Below, piece after piece: positions 1 through 5,352 of a stretch of 7,767 nucleotides of DNA (positions are counted from its first letter, which is position 1; each line of letters begins with the position of its first letter). A program made the position numbers and the translations under genes. The notes under the pieces were generated by a model that was not told the DNA's origin, made no database searches, and saw nothing but the letters and a program-made list of their open reading frames with translations. This DNA comes from Actinomycetota bacterium. Its GTDB lineage: Bacteria > Actinomycetota > Thermoleophilia > Gaiellales > Gaiellaceae. The stretch is from NCBI GenBank assembly GCA_005885085.1, contig VAXY01000030.1, forward strand, positions 1 to 7,767, given 5' to 3'.

Positions 1-142
1 CATTGAAGGCCGTCGTCTTGCCGGCGCCGTTCGGACCGATCAGACCGACGATCTCGCCGGGCTCCGCCGTGAACGAGACGGCGTCGAGCGCGACGATGCC
101 ACCGAAACGCTTGGACACATTTTCGACCTCTAGGAGTGGCAC
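1..142 (-). CDS. ABC transporter ATP-binding protein, LivG-type, 5' end only
   Basis: Seen: reading leftward from a GTG at 142-140, 47 codons encode the N-terminus of an ABC ATPase and run off the left edge. Residues 3-13 (LLEVENVSKRF) form the first strand region, FGGIVALDAVSF follows, and the Walker A motif GPNGAGKT is at residues 36-43, followed by TAFN. Known: the FGG-x-A-L-D-x-V-S-F pattern and a Walker A followed by TT-x-FN are typical of LivG, one of two ATPases that power branched-chain amino acid uptake at the inner face of the membrane; LptB and related ATPases look similar here. An in-frame stop lies 15 bases upstream of the GTG, which fixes the start. No clear Shine-Dalgarno is present; a TAGGGT box at 157-152 suggests a very short leader. 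The ABC assignment is firm, the LivG substrate class is an inference from 47 residues. Confidence 0.8.
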   Translation of the reverse strand, partial: MPLLEVENVSKRFGGIVALDAVSFTAEPGEIVGLIGPNGAGKTTAFN

Positions 143-150
143 GGCTCGAA

Positions 151-157
151 TACCCTA
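151..157. promoter_or_regulatory. Candidate symmetric -10 box for divergent near-leaderless genes
   Basis: The 22 bases between the divergent GTG starts at 142 and 165 contain TACCCTA. Read rightward, TACCCT (151-156) fits the TANNNT -10 pattern and ends 8 bases before the GTG at 165. Read leftward, TAGGGT (157-152) fits the same pattern and ends 9 bases before the GTG at 142. Expected transcription starts would be near 163 and 145, giving leaders of 2-3 bases, and neither gene has a good Shine-Dalgarno site. No convincing -35 box is seen on either strand. The box is seen directly; promoter activity is inferred. Confidence 0.35.
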
Positions 158-164
158 AAACTCA

Positions 165-623
165 GTGCCGCTCCACCCCACCGCTCAGCGCGTTCAGGAC
201 CACCTGCAGGCCCTCGGTCTCGAGGCGGAGGTGCGCGAACTGGCGGACTCGACCCGGACCGCGCAGGAGGCCGCCGACGCCGTCGGCGTCGAACTCGGCC
301 AGATCGTGAAGTCACTCGTCTTCGTCGCCGCGGACGAGCCGGTGCTCTGCCTCTGCGCCGGCGACCGCCGGGTGGACGTGGGGAAGCTCGGGGAGGGCGT
401 GCGGCAGGCGAAGGCCGACGAGGTCCGTTCGGCGACGGGTTTTGCGATCGGCGGGGTCCCGCCGCTGGGCCACGACCCGCCGCTGCGGACGGTGGTGGAC
501 GCGTCGCTGCGGCGATTTGAGACGGTCTGGTGCGCCGGCGGCACGGCGAATGCGGTCTTCCCGGTCGACGTCGAGGCACTCATCGCCGCGCTCCCCGCAG
601 CCGAGGTGCGCGAAATCTCCTGA
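165..623 (+). CDS. YbaK/EbsC family aminoacyl-tRNA deacylase
   Basis: Seen: 152 residues from a GTG start, ending in TGA at 621-623. The start is chosen because the family's N-terminal pattern HP-x-A-x-RV-x-x-x-L-x-x-LGL begins at residue 4, and no Shine-Dalgarno supports another start. The protein has QIVKSLVF at residues 46-53, with Lys49 at the place of the conserved catalytic-pocket lysine, GFAIGGVPPLGH at 92-103 and AGGTANAVF at 124-132, all hallmarks of the YbaK/ProX fold. Known: these free-standing editing proteins hydrolyse mischarged tRNA, such as Cys-tRNA(Pro) or Ala-tRNA(Pro), in the cytoplasm. The length is normal for the family (about 150-165 residues). The substrate cannot be told from the sequence. 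It stands alone on its strand, diverging from the ABC gene and converging with the DUF255 gene. Confidence 0.88.
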   Translation: MPLHPTAQRVQDHLQALGLEAEVRELADSTRTAQEAADAVGVELGQIVKSLVFVAADEPVLCLCAGDRRVDVGKLGEGVRQAKADEVRSATGFAIGGVPPLGHDPPLRTVVDASLRRFETVWCAGGTANAVFPVDVEALIAALPAAEVREIS

Positions 624-668
624 CGAACTCGCTGCAGGGTTTCCGTCCCGGCGCAGGTCTGCTTCGAT

Positions 669-684
669 GAGGGGGCGCGCCCTC
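669..684. terminator. Small GC hairpin between convergent genes
   Basis: In the 85-base gap (624-708) between the converging stop codons, GAGGG (669-673) pairs perfectly with CCCTC (680-684) around a six-base loop. There is no U tract on either side, so it would be at best a weak or Rho-assisted bidirectional terminator. Nothing else stands out in this gap. Confidence 0.25.
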
Positions 685-708
685 CGCGGTTGTCGACCTG
701 CTAGGAAG

Positions 709-2595
709 TCACAGTCGCGGCAGCGCCTCCTCTTTTCGTGTGATGGGCGCCTGGCACGCGAAGTTCTCGCAGATGTAGACCGCCGGCCGGCCCTCGACGT
801 AGTCCTTGCCCTCGAGAAGCGGCACGCCGGGGCCCGGCCCGAACGCGACGACGGCGTTCGGATCGAAGCCCGAGAGGGCCGCGCGTGCCACCGCGGCGTC
901 GGGCGGGCCGATCACGGCGATCTCGCGTGGCGCGGAGAAGTGGAGGTCGAGTGCACAGAGTGCATGGCCGAAGGCGGAAGGCGCCCTCGCAATGTGCGGC
1001 GCGACGAAGCGGAAGACGCCGACCGCACGCCGCTCGAGCTCGGCATCGCCCCACAGGCGTGCGAGACGCAGCAACACGTATGCCTGCATCGAGTTGCCCG
1101 CAGGAGTCGGATGATCGTCGAAGTCCTTCTTGCGGCTGACGAGCGGCTCACCGTCGGCGGGCGTCAGGAAGAAACCGCCGCGGTCCTCGTCCGCGAAGAG
1201 TTCGACTGCGAGCAACGCGAGCCGACGAGACTCCTCGAGCCAGCGGAGCTCGCCGGTTGCGACGTGCAGCTCGTAGAGCCCGTTCGCGACGTCCGCGTAG
1301 TCGTCGAGAACCCCGGCCTGACCCGCCCGGCCCGCGCGCCACGTGCGATGGAGTCGCCCTGCCGCGGTCGACAACGGACCCACCAGGAACTCTGCGCACG
1401 CACGCGCCGCCGCGACGAGATCGTCACGCTCGAGCCGCCGCCCGGCTTCGGCGAACGCGGCCACCGCCAGGCCGTTCCAGGACGCAATGGCCTTGTCGTC
1501 GCGCAGCGGCTGCGGCCGTCGCTCCCGTTCCGCGAGCAGCCGGACGCGCGTCTCCTCGTCGAGGTCGCCGCGCAGGACGAACCGGCCGTGCTCGAACGGA
1601 CGCATGAGCTCCGGCGGGACGTCGTCCTCCCCGGTCCAGGTGTAGGTCAGTCCCTCGATGCCGTCGGTGTCGGCGTCCTGTGCCGACGCGAAGCCGCCCT
1701 CCGGAAGCAGCAGCTCGCGAAGCAGGTAGTCGGCGGTCCGCTCCGTCACCTCCCGGTAGCGCGGATTGTCGGTGACGACCCACGCGTGCAGGTACGCCGG
1801 GATCAGCAGCGCGTTGTCGTACAGCATCTTCTCGAAGTGCGGGATCAGCCACTCACGGTCGACCGAGTACCGGTGGAAGCCGCCGCCGACCAGGTCGTAC
1901 ATGCCGCCGAGCGCCATCCCATCCAGCGTCTTGGTGACGAGGTCGAGCTCATCCCGCCGGAGCAGGAACTCGAGCGCCGAGGCGGGCGGAAACTTCGGCG
2001 CCTGGCCGAAGCCGCCCCACTCCGGATCGAACGAACGCCGTAGCCCTCGCACGGCGTCCGCGAGCAGCGACGACGTCAGCGGCTCATGCGAAGGCTCCGC
2101 GGCCCGGCGCAGCTCCGCCGTGATGGAGCCCGCGTCACGCTGGATCTCCACGCGACGGTCGCGCCAGGCCTCGGCGACCGCCGTCAGCAGCTGCTTGAAG
2201 CCCGGCAAACCGTGGCGGGGCTCCGGCGGGAAGTACGTCCCGCCGAAGAACGGCTCCCCGTCGGGCGTCAGGAAGACGGTCATCGGCCAGCCGCCCTGCC
2301 CGGTGAGGGCGACGACCGCGTCCATGTAGACCGAGTCGAGGTCCGGCCGCTCCTCCCGGTCGACCTTCACGCAGACGAAGTGCTCGTTCATCAGCGCCGC
2401 CGTCGCGTCGTCCTCGAACGACTCGTGCTCCATCACGTGACACCAGTGGCACGCGGCGTACCCGATCGAGAGCAGGATCGGCCTGTCCTCCGCTCGCGCC
2501 CGCACGAGCGCCGCTTCGCCCCACGGGTACCAGTCCACGGGATTGTCCGCGTGCTGCAGCAGGTAGGGACTCGTCTCCTGGGCGAGGCGGTTCAC
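709..2595 (-). CDS. DUF255 thioredoxin-fold protein (YyaL / SPATA20 family)
   Basis: Seen: 628 residues from a GTG at 2595. The start is chosen because NRLAQETSPYLLQHADNPVDW (residues 2-22) is the family's N-terminus. The thioredoxin-like domain (about 1-165) carries a CHWCH motif at 49-53 (Cys49, Cys52), KVDREERPDLD at 78-87 and the cis-proline loop GGWPMTVFLTP at 101-111 (Pro104). The rest looks like an alpha/alpha-barrel of the six-hairpin glycosidase type: GGGFHRYSVD at 237-246, HFEKMLYDNA at 253-262, SAQDADTDG at 304-312, WNGLAVAAF at 373-381 and HPTPAGNSMQAY at 495-506. A late pair of cysteines lies in CENFACQAP (609 and 614). Known: the family is widespread from bacteria to humans, but its reaction is not established; redox or sugar-related roles are guesses. 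It is somewhat shorter than the usual 670-700 residues, with the segment around 323-345 reduced. It lies 65 bases downstream of the protease gene; no good Shine-Dalgarno or -10 box is seen. Confidence 0.92.
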   Translation of the reverse strand: MNRLAQETSPYLLQHADNPVDWYPWGEAALVRARAEDRPILLSIGYAACHWCHVMEHESFEDDATAALMNEHFVCVKVDREERPDLDSVYMDAVVALTGQGGWPMTVFLTPDGEPFFGGTYFPPEPRHGLPGFKQLLTAVAEAWRDRRVEIQRDAGSITAELRRAAEPSHEPLTSSLLADAVRGLRRSFDPEWGGFGQAPKFPPASALEFLLRRDELDLVTKTLDGMALGGMYDLVGGGFHRYSVDREWLIPHFEKMLYDNALLIPAYLHAWVVTDNPRYREVTERTADYLLRELLLPEGGFASAQDADTDGIEGLTYTWTGEDDVPPELMRPFEHGRFVLRGDLDEETRVRLLAERERRPQPLRDDKAIASWNGLAVAAFAEAGRRLERDDLVAAARACAEFLVGPLSTAAGRLHRTWRAGRAGQAGVLDDYADVANGLYELHVATGELRWLEESRRLALLAVELFADEDRGGFFLTPADGEPLVSRKKDFDDHPTPAGNSMQAYVLLRLARLWGDAELERRAVGVFRFVAPHIARAPSAFGHALCALDLHFSAPREIAVIGPPDAAVARAALSGFDPNAVVAFGPGPGVPLLEGKDYVEGRPAVYICENFACQAPITRKEEALPRL

Positions 2596-2616
2596 ACCCG
2601 TACTCTGCCGCCTGAT

Positions 2617-2654
2617 CGAGAAACAGGGGTCTGACCCCGGCGGGGTCAGACCCC
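2617..2654 (-). terminator. Possible intrinsic terminator of the S8 protease gene formed by the repeat
   Basis: Transcribed leftward, the repeat just after the protease stop codon forms a perfect 13-bp stem with a 3-base loop (2654-2626), followed by TGTTTCTC (2625-2618). A strong GC stem followed by a short U-rich run is what an intrinsic terminator needs, though the U run is interrupted. If it works, the DUF255 gene needs its own promoter, for which nothing convincing is seen in 2596-2625; if it does not, the two genes are co-transcribed. Confidence 0.35.
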
Positions 2655-2661
2655 AGCCTTT
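2626..2661 (-). repeat. 36-bp REP-like palindromic element, copy 1 (intergenic)
   Basis: On the plus strand the order is arm GGGGTCTGACCCC (2626-2638), centre GGC (2639-2641), arm GGGGTCAGACCCC (2642-2654), then AGCCTTT (2655-2661). The arms are exact reverse complements of each other, and each is itself an odd palindrome (GGGGTC / T or A / GACCCC), so the element can form one long stem or two short ones. Read on the minus strand it begins with AAAGGCT, as copy 2 does on the plus strand; the two copies differ at one base, in the centre. The first A of the tag is the last base of the protease TGA stop codon. Known: REP/BIME-type elements are typically moved by RAYT (Y1-type) transposases; none is visible here. 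Confidence 0.9.
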
Positions 2662-4271
2662 CAGCGCGTGGTCGTAACGACCGCGCGGTACCCGGCCGCG
2701 GTGGCCCCGTTTTCCGGCAGGTAGACGTCCAGGAAGACGTACGCGCCACGCCCGGTCCGGTTGCGGGCCGAGACCTGTTCGGTCGCGCGGCCGTCGTGCC
2801 CGCTGCCGTCGATCAGGTGTCTCCGCCTCGCGGCGCCCGTGATCAGCACCGACGGCGTCGAGGCATTCCAGAGCTCGACGTCGGCGTCTCCCGTCGGCAC
2901 GACTTTGACCAGGACGCGCCGGTGGGCCGGCACCCAGACGCGGTAGACGTCCTCCGGATCCTCGGTCACGTCGAGCCTCGCCTCGAAGCTCACCCGGCCG
3001 TTACCCGGCGAGGTCAGCGGTGCGTCGCCCTTGTCGAAGAGCCTGCCGGCCGTGATTTCGTAGATGTCCTCGTTCGGCTCGTGGGGATCGACCGGCGGCG
3101 CAGCGTCGGCCAGGGCGGCCGGGAGGTCGAGCAGGCCGTAACCGGTGTCCTCGTCGAAGCCCTTCGCCGCGATGTCGTCCGCCGACCAGCGCATCAGGTC
3201 GAACAGCTGCGTCACGTCGAGCTCGGGGCGGCGTGTCCAGACCCACGCGGCGGCGCCGGCGACGAGGGGCGCCGAGAAGCTCGTGCCGTCCGCCGCGGCG
3301 TAGCCGGAGGCGTCCGCCCAGCTCGGAACGGCGACGGGGATGTTCTCGCCCGGCGCCGAGAGGTCGACGGCGAGCGACCGGTTGGAGAAGAAGGACGACC
3401 GGTTCTGCTCGTTGGTCGCGGCGATCGTCAGCACGTGGTGGAGGCTCGCCGGCGAGTGCTCCGCGTTGCCCTCGAGAAAGTCGTTGCCGGCGGCGGCGAC
3501 GAGCAGCGAGCCCGTGCCGAACGCCAGATCGATCTCGTCCGCGAGCAGCCGGTCGTAGCCGTCGAAGCCGAAGCTCATGTTGATCACGCCCGGGCCCGTG
3601 TCGATCGCGTGCTCGATGCCCTGGATCACGTCGCTGACGAACATCGCGCCGCTGTCCCATTCGTCGAGCGCGGCCTGCGGGTAGATGCCGAGGACGCCGA
3701 CGCCGTTGTCGGGCGCGGCGATCACGGAGCTGACGGCGGTGCCGTGCTCCTCGTCGCCTCCTCCCCCGGTCGATTGGGCGTTCAGCAGGGTGGTGTTGGC
3801 CCGGCCGGCAAACTCCGGGTGGCTGACGTCGAGCCCGGTGTCGATCACCGTGACCGGCTTGCCGGCCGCCGGAGGTGGGACCCGGTCCGCGCCGACGGCA
3901 GCCCGCCACCACTCCAAGCCGACGAGCGGGTCCGCGGCCACTCGCTGCGGAACGAACGCACGATCCGGTTCGATCACGCGGGCGATCCCTCGCGCGGACA
4001 GCTGCAGGCCGATGCGCGTCGCTTCGCTGCTCGGCAGCCGCCAGATTCCGAGCCGTCGCGAGACGAGCGTGCCGCCCGGCACGCGTGCTCCCGGCGCGGC
4101 CTGGATGAGCGCGAAGCGGTGCGTGCGCAGCGCCATCAGCTCGCGGACGCCCGGACGGCCCGTGCTGCGCGCGGCTCCAGCAACCTTCGCGCGCAAGGGC
4201 ACTGCAGGCGCAGCCCCCGGCCAGCAGGCGGCCAGCAGCAAGAGTGAGGCGGTGACCCCGGCACGCCGCAT
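2661..4271 (-). CDS. Exported S8 family (subtilisin-like) serine protease
   Basis: Seen: 536 residues from an ATG at 4271. The start is chosen because it gives a signal peptide and lies just after the upstream gene; the frame stays open much further upstream, but that part only shadows the DedA gene. Residues 1-23 are a signal sequence (MRR, then ASLLLLAA). LAAC at 13-16 fits a lipobox, so it may be a lipoprotein; cleavage after APA (21-23) is the alternative. An inhibitor I9-like propeptide covers about 45-108. The catalytic domain has Asp144 (VIDTGLD), His176 (EEHGTAVSS), the oxyanion Asn263 (AAAGND) and Ser331 (DGTSFSAP), so the triad is intact. A DPHEPNEDIYEI linker at 395-406 leads into a beta-rich C-terminal domain to residue 536, like the PPC domains that follow many secreted subtilases. 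It likely degrades proteins outside the cell or at the envelope; its target is unknown. It lies 32 bases after the DedA stop and probably has its own leaderless start. Confidence 0.93.
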   Translation of the reverse strand: MRRAGVTASLLLLAACWPGAAPAVPLRAKVAGAARSTGRPGVRELMALRTHRFALIQAAPGARVPGGTLVSRRLGIWRLPSSEATRIGLQLSARGIARVIEPDRAFVPQRVAADPLVGLEWWRAAVGADRVPPPAAGKPVTVIDTGLDVSHPEFAGRANTTLLNAQSTGGGGDEEHGTAVSSVIAAPDNGVGVLGIYPQAALDEWDSGAMFVSDVIQGIEHAIDTGPGVINMSFGFDGYDRLLADEIDLAFGTGSLLVAAAGNDFLEGNAEHSPASLHHVLTIAATNEQNRSSFFSNRSLAVDLSAPGENIPVAVPSWADASGYAAADGTSFSAPLVAGAAAWVWTRRPELDVTQLFDLMRWSADDIAAKGFDEDTGYGLLDLPAALADAAPPVDPHEPNEDIYEITAGRLFDKGDAPLTSPGNGRVSFEARLDVTEDPEDVYRVWVPAHRRVLVKVVPTGDADVELWNASTPSVLITGAARRRHLIDGSGHDGRATEQVSARNRTGRGAYVFLDVYLPENGATAAGYRAVVTTTR

Positions 4272-4277
4272 CGGCGC

Positions 4278-4283
4278 AACGTA
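4278..4283 (-). promoter_or_regulatory. Candidate -10 box for a leaderless protease transcript
   Basis: On the minus strand TACGTT (4283-4278) fits TANNNT and is followed by exactly six bases before the ATG at 4271, placing the predicted transcription start on the A of the start codon. The 32-base gap after the DedA stop has no Shine-Dalgarno site, which fits leaderless translation. No good -35 box is seen. Confidence 0.4.
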
Positions 4284-4303
4284 GCGGGGGGCTCGGCCGG
4301 CGA

Positions 4304-4906
4304 CTACCCCCTTTTGCGCAGCAGGCGAATGAGCTCGGCGACCCCCGCCACGGCGCCGGCGATCCCGAACGCGACGAGCAGCGCGTAGAGCGGCTGGTCG
4401 CGGAAGATGCGCCCGCCGAGGTAGCCGAGCAGTGCGCCGTAAAGGGCCCAGAGCACCGCCGCAACCGCGATGAACGGTGCGAAGCGCGTGTGCCAGCGCA
4501 GGCCGACGACCCCGGACGTGAACGTCGTCGCCGTCCGGCCGCCCGGCACGAAGCGCGCCACGATCAAGACGTAGCTGCCGCGCTCCTGCAGAAAACGCTT
4601 CGCCCACTCCAGGCGCCGGCTCGCACGGTCGCCGCGGAAGAAGCGTTCCACCACGGGATGCCCGATCCAGCGCCCAAGCGCGTACGACGTGTTGTCGCCG
4701 AGAAACGCACCGGCCGCCCCGAAGACGATCACCCAGGCGAGCGAGAGCTGGCCGCGGCCGGCCTGGATCCCGCAGACGATCATGGCGGTCTCGCTCGGCA
4801 GCGCCGGGAACACTGCATCGCCGGCGCAGATCCCGAGCAAGATCGGGTACGTCCAGCGAGACCCGGTCAGGAAATCGAGCAGGCCGTTGAGGAAGGCGAG
4901 CGTCAT
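4304..4906 (-). CDS. DedA family (SNARE-associated/VTT domain) inner-membrane protein
   Basis: Seen: 200 residues from an ATG at 4906 that shares four bases (ATGA) with the GNAT stop codon, so translation is probably coupled. The order is an N-terminal re-entrant or membrane segment (residues 18-47) with the acidic-Pro motif GDAVFPALPSET at 29-40, a hydrophobic stretch at 56-76 ending in GDNTSYALGRW, a cytoplasmic amphipathic part at 83-110, and the family signature ARFVPGGRTATTFTSGVVG at 117-135, followed by membrane segments at about 143-165 and 172-192 and a basic tail RLLRKRG. Known: DedA/VTT proteins are integral membrane proteins; some act as flippases for undecaprenyl phosphate or phosphatidylethanolamine and support envelope integrity. 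Which lipid this one handles is unknown. The length is typical (about 200). The open frame extends much further upstream, but that part antisenses the CoA-transferase gene. Confidence 0.92.
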   Translation of the reverse strand: MTLAFLNGLLDFLTGSRWTYPILLGICAGDAVFPALPSETAMIVCGIQAGRGQLSLAWVIVFGAAGAFLGDNTSYALGRWIGHPVVERFFRGDRASRRLEWAKRFLQERGSYVLIVARFVPGGRTATTFTSGVVGLRWHTRFAPFIAVAAVLWALYGALLGYLGGRIFRDQPLYALLVAFGIAGAVAGVAELIRLLRKRG

Positions 4907-5352
4907 GGGCGCCGCTTGCGGATCTGGACCGCGCGTGTGTGCGGCCGGAACCCGACGCCTTCGTACAAGGCGCGGGCACCCTCGTCTTCTTCGCCGCCGC
5001 CGGCGTAGACGACGGCCTGGCCGGTGCCCTCTTCCTGCAGACGCCGTAGCGCGTACAGGCAGACGGCAGCGCCGAGCCCTTGCCGGCGGTAGTCGGGATG
5101 TGTGCCGACCGGCTCGAACTCGCCCACGCGATTTTCGTCGTCGTACCAGCAGAGGAGTAGCCAGGCCCAGCGAACGCAGCGGTCGCGGTCGAGCCAGAGC
5201 TGCCGCTTCCAGAGGTCGCGGTGTAGCCACCAGGCCAGGTCGCCCACGTGGCTCTGCACGCGCGGGCCCTCCAGCTGCCACAGCTCCTGCTGGAGCGCCT
5301 GCATGCGCCGCAGGTCCGCGTCGGTCTCGTATGGTCGCGCGCATATGGCCAC
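4903..5352 (-). CDS. GNAT family N-acetyltransferase
   Basis: Seen: 149 residues. The GTG start at 5352 is chosen because AGGA (5361-5358) lies five bases upstream and because the family's first strand (RPYETDAD, residues 6-13) follows at once. The core has FEPVGTHPDYRRQGLGAAV at 79-97, the acetyl-CoA pyrophosphate loop (RRQGLGAA, 89-96), and the late GNAT motif ARALYEGVGFRPH at 126-138. Residues 25-69 are unusually rich in tryptophan (nine in 45) and probably line the acceptor site. Known: GNAT enzymes move an acetyl group from acetyl-CoA to an amine of a small molecule, peptide or protein; the FEPVGTHPDYRRQGLG form is common among actinobacterial acetyltransferases of unknown substrate. It overlaps the DedA gene by ATGA, and its first three codons overlap the start of the divergent CoA-transferase gene. 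Confidence 0.88.
   Translation of the reverse strand: MAICARPYETDADLRRMQALQQELWQLEGPRVQSHVGDLAWWLHRDLWKRQLWLDRDRCVRWAWLLLCWYDDENRVGEFEPVGTHPDYRRQGLGAAVCLYALRRLQEEGTGQAVVYAGGGEEDEGARALYEGVGFRPHTRAVQIRKRRP
5330..5335 (+). promoter_or_regulatory. Candidate -10 box of the CoA-transferase operon
   Basis: TATGGT fits TANNNT and ends nine bases before the ATG at 5345; the predicted transcription start near 5342 would leave a 3-base leader. No Shine-Dalgarno precedes the ATG. The box lies inside the GNAT coding region (its codons 6-8). No -35 box is recognisable. Confidence 0.35.

Noticed and set aside
442..2043. A long plus-strand open frame (about 530 codons) opposite the DUF255 gene
   Set aside because: Its translation is rich in Arg, Ala and Glu without any recognisable domain, and it is antisense to a well-conserved protein. 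High GC content makes such shadow frames common.
2796..4247. A long plus-strand open frame opposite the S8 protease
   Set aside because: It has low-complexity Arg/Val/Asp-rich content with no motif and lies wholly antisense to the intact protease.
4272..4979. An N-terminal extension of the protease frame by 236 codons
   Set aside because: The extension only shadows the DedA gene in another frame, and the ATG at 4271 gives a proper signal peptide.
5102..5344. An earlier start for the CoA-transferase frame
   Set aside because: The extra 81 codons are Ser/Arg/Gln-rich, antisense to the GNAT gene, and precede the normal family N-terminus.
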